Source of the DNA: UBA4823 sp034436035
GTDB taxonomy: Bacteria; Chloroflexota; Anaerolineae; Anaerolineales; UBA4823
Assembly (NCBI GenBank): GCA_034436035.1
Contig: DAOTVW010000039.1
Location: 1-31,702, forward strand
Reading direction: 5' to 3'
Length of the DNA stretch: 31,702 nucleotides
Shown one piece after another: positions 30,399-31,702 of the stretch. The first letter of the stretch is position 1, and each line of letters starts with the position of its first letter. The notes beneath the pieces were generated by a model. It had not been told where the DNA came from. It made no database searches and worked only from the letters and a program-made list of their open reading frames with translations. Position numbers and translations under genes: made by a program.

Positions 30399-31639
30399 TG
30401 CTCGCTGTGCCTCTTTTTGGTCGCAGCCTGGATGACTTGTTCGATGGAGTATAAACCTGCATCCAGGTTGTTCTTGGATTTCGCGTAAAAACAGGCTTTA
30501 GCCGAATCGGTCAGCATGGCATGAAAGCGATTTTTTAGCGGGGCAACCACACAGCAGGTATCGACCGCAAATTTTATGCCACTTTCCTCGATGACCTTGC
30601 TGTAACCAAGTTGGTCGGCTAAATTCTTGGTTTCTCTGGCTGTGGTCAGCCAGAACTCCAACGTCACTTGTTTGCCTTGCACCAATTCAGCAATGTGACG
30701 GATTTCGTCAAGCGAGAGGTGCGGACAACCAAGACTCATAAAATCAATCTCTGATTCTAAAGCGGGTTGAAGTCCTTGCAGGGCTTCCTGCAATTCCCTT
30801 TCCGTGATGGTGATGGTTTGCTTGGGGCGGGGAAATTGTTTGGCTTCGGGGGTTATCTCGGCGATATGGAATAAGGCTAAACCGCCATAGGTTGCAATGC
30901 TGGCAGAAAAAGATTTCCATTCTTCGAGACTTGCATGAGGCAGCCCTTCAATGAGAGGAATTTCTTTTTTCCCGGCTTGGGTAATCTTTTCGCCGATTAG
31001 TTTACCCAACACACCAAACAGGTGGGTGCGAAATTCTCCATCTGGCAGCGAAACGTCAAGTTGAACCGTGACAGTGGGAGCGCGGTTTTCGTCAAGGTGA
31101 AAGCCGTACTCGGCGGTTCGACCGGTCAACGCGGCAGCTAAGGCAGAGGGACCACCTTCCCGATTGGTGTATGCACCAAGTATGGAATTGGCATAACAAA
31201 CAGCGCTGCTTTCTGACCAGGCGATATGCTCATGGAATTTGGGTGTATTGCCAACCAGATACGGGGTGCAAGTGCAGGTGCTGGTTACCCCTAATTTTGT
31301 GTAAGCATCAATCACCCGCAGCTGCTTCGCGGCAAATTCGGGAGGGATGCCCAACTTTTTCCAGTCTTGCAGATCCATCCCGGCGGGGTTCAAGGTTGCC
31401 GGCACTTGACATTTTGCGCCGTCTTGAGCAAGCGCTTCAAGAAAATCAAGACCCGCATCACCGAGATTGTCATAGCTGACCCCCGCGACCTGGACCGATG
31501 TGATGGGTATTAGCCGATTGGCTTGATAAATTCTCCCCAAACCAACGATAATTTCCATCGCTTTTTGCATGGCTTGACCCATTTCGCCATTTAACATGGC
31601 TTGTTCGACATCGCTGAGGGATAAAGAAGATTGCTTCAT
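30395..31639 (-). CDS. Aconitase X catalytic (large) subunit (DUF521)
   Basis: Iron-sulfur dehydratase subunit, 414 residues. It matches aconitase X: an N-terminal SDVEQAMLNGEMGQAMQKAMEIIVGLGRIYQANRLIPITSVQVAGVSYDNLGDAGLDFLEAL, the TCTCTPYLVGNTP loop (C122, C124), WSESSAVCYANSILGAYTNREGGPSALAAALTGRTAEYG, SLGCPHLSLDE (C305) and VDTCCVVAPL (C362, C363). C305, one of C362/C363 and a cysteine of the TCTC loop are the expected cluster ligands. Family starts lie about ten residues before the AMLNGE motif, so I favour ATG 31639 over ATG 31651; the frame stays open to the window edge. It forms one operon with the small subunit and perhaps the lipoprotein. No mevalonate or hydroxyproline gene is in view to fix the substrate. 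Confidence 0.93.
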   Translation of the reverse strand: MKQSSLSLSDVEQAMLNGEMGQAMQKAMEIIVGLGRIYQANRLIPITSVQVAGVSYDNLGDAGLDFLEALAQDGAKCQVPATLNPAGMDLQDWKKLGIPPEFAAKQLRVIDAYTKLGVTSTCTCTPYLVGNTPKFHEHIAWSESSAVCYANSILGAYTNREGGPSALAAALTGRTAEYGFHLDENRAPTVTVQLDVSLPDGEFRTHLFGVLGKLIGEKITQAGKKEIPLIEGLPHASLEEWKSFSASIATYGGLALFHIAEITPEAKQFPRPKQTITITERELQEALQGLQPALESEIDFMSLGCPHLSLDEIRHIAELVQGKQVTLEFWLTTARETKNLADQLGYSKVIEESGIKFAVDTCCVVAPLKNRFHAMLTDSAKACFYAKSKNNLDAGLYSIEQVIQAATKKRHSEQ

Positions 31640-31702
31640 TATGGAAGCCATTGTTCCAAATCGATGGGAGGATATTTTACCCGCTCGAATGATTTTCCCG
31701 AT

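Noticed and set aside
31642..31702. Possible start of a plus-strand gene running off the window edge (protein beginning MEAIVPNRWEDILPAR)
   Set aside because: The reading is protein-like but only 20 codons are visible. Its ATG would lie two bases from the aconitase X start with no room for promoters, and the opposite frame is open as well. It cannot be decided without more sequence.
1..31702. CRISPR array, insertion sequence, prophage, tRNA or rRNA
   Set aside because: No regularly spaced direct repeats, transposase or integrase motifs, cloverleaf-like sequences or conserved rRNA segments were seen on either strand.

Overview
The window reads as a chromosomal segment of a free-living bacterium, most likely a member of the Chloroflexota, class Anaerolineae. 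This placement is an inference from gene content, not from a marker tree. The clues are three different membrane or propeller-bearing Ser/Thr kinases, tandem DegV proteins next to a FakA-type kinase, a zinc-type ribosomal protein L28, RecG with a long N-terminal extension, and moderate GC with dense minus-strand operons. I see no insertion sequence, prophage, CRISPR array, tRNA or rRNA.

Layout. 1-2340: an SDR oxidoreductase (+) meets a CDF metal transporter (-), followed by a small coiled-coil protein with its own promoter. 2435-9643: a minus-strand run with Asp23/YloU, a FakA-like fatty-acid kinase, two DegV (FakB-like) proteins, RecG and CoaD. Its order resembles the Bacillus yloU-yloV-recG neighbourhood. 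rpmB (L28) is transcribed away from Asp23, and the two predicted promoters overlap physically. 10090-12825: a Ser/Thr kinase with one C-terminal membrane helix, divergent from a Ca2+/H+ exchanger and an SH3b membrane protein.

12991-17473 is the most distinctive block, a compact five-gene minus-strand signalling operon. In transcription order it holds a Ser/Thr kinase fused to an eight-repeat PQQ-type propeller, a PP2C phosphatase, an unrecognised 80-residue protein, an OmpR/PhoB response regulator and a NarL/LuxR response regulator. There is no histidine kinase. 17580-20870: adenylosuccinate lyase (+) faces an aldo/keto reductase and an inositol-monophosphatase-like protein (-), with a long shared hairpin between the convergent ends. 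20966-24100: an amidohydrolase fused to a CYTH domain, preceded by a CinA whose C-terminal deamidase domain has lost its catalytic motif. 24330-29399: a polytopic membrane protein, gyrB, and a third Ser/Thr kinase with an external PD40/TolB-like propeller. 29396-31639: a lipoprotein and the two subunits of an aconitase X enzyme.

How the genes fit together. The Asp23-FakA-DegV set suggests recycling of exogenous fatty acids into phospholipid. The kinase-phosphatase-regulator operon suggests Hanks-type phosphorylation feeding into transcription control. Several first genes lack a Shine-Dalgarno but carry a -10-like hexamer 6-9 nt before the ATG, which hints at leaderless transcripts.
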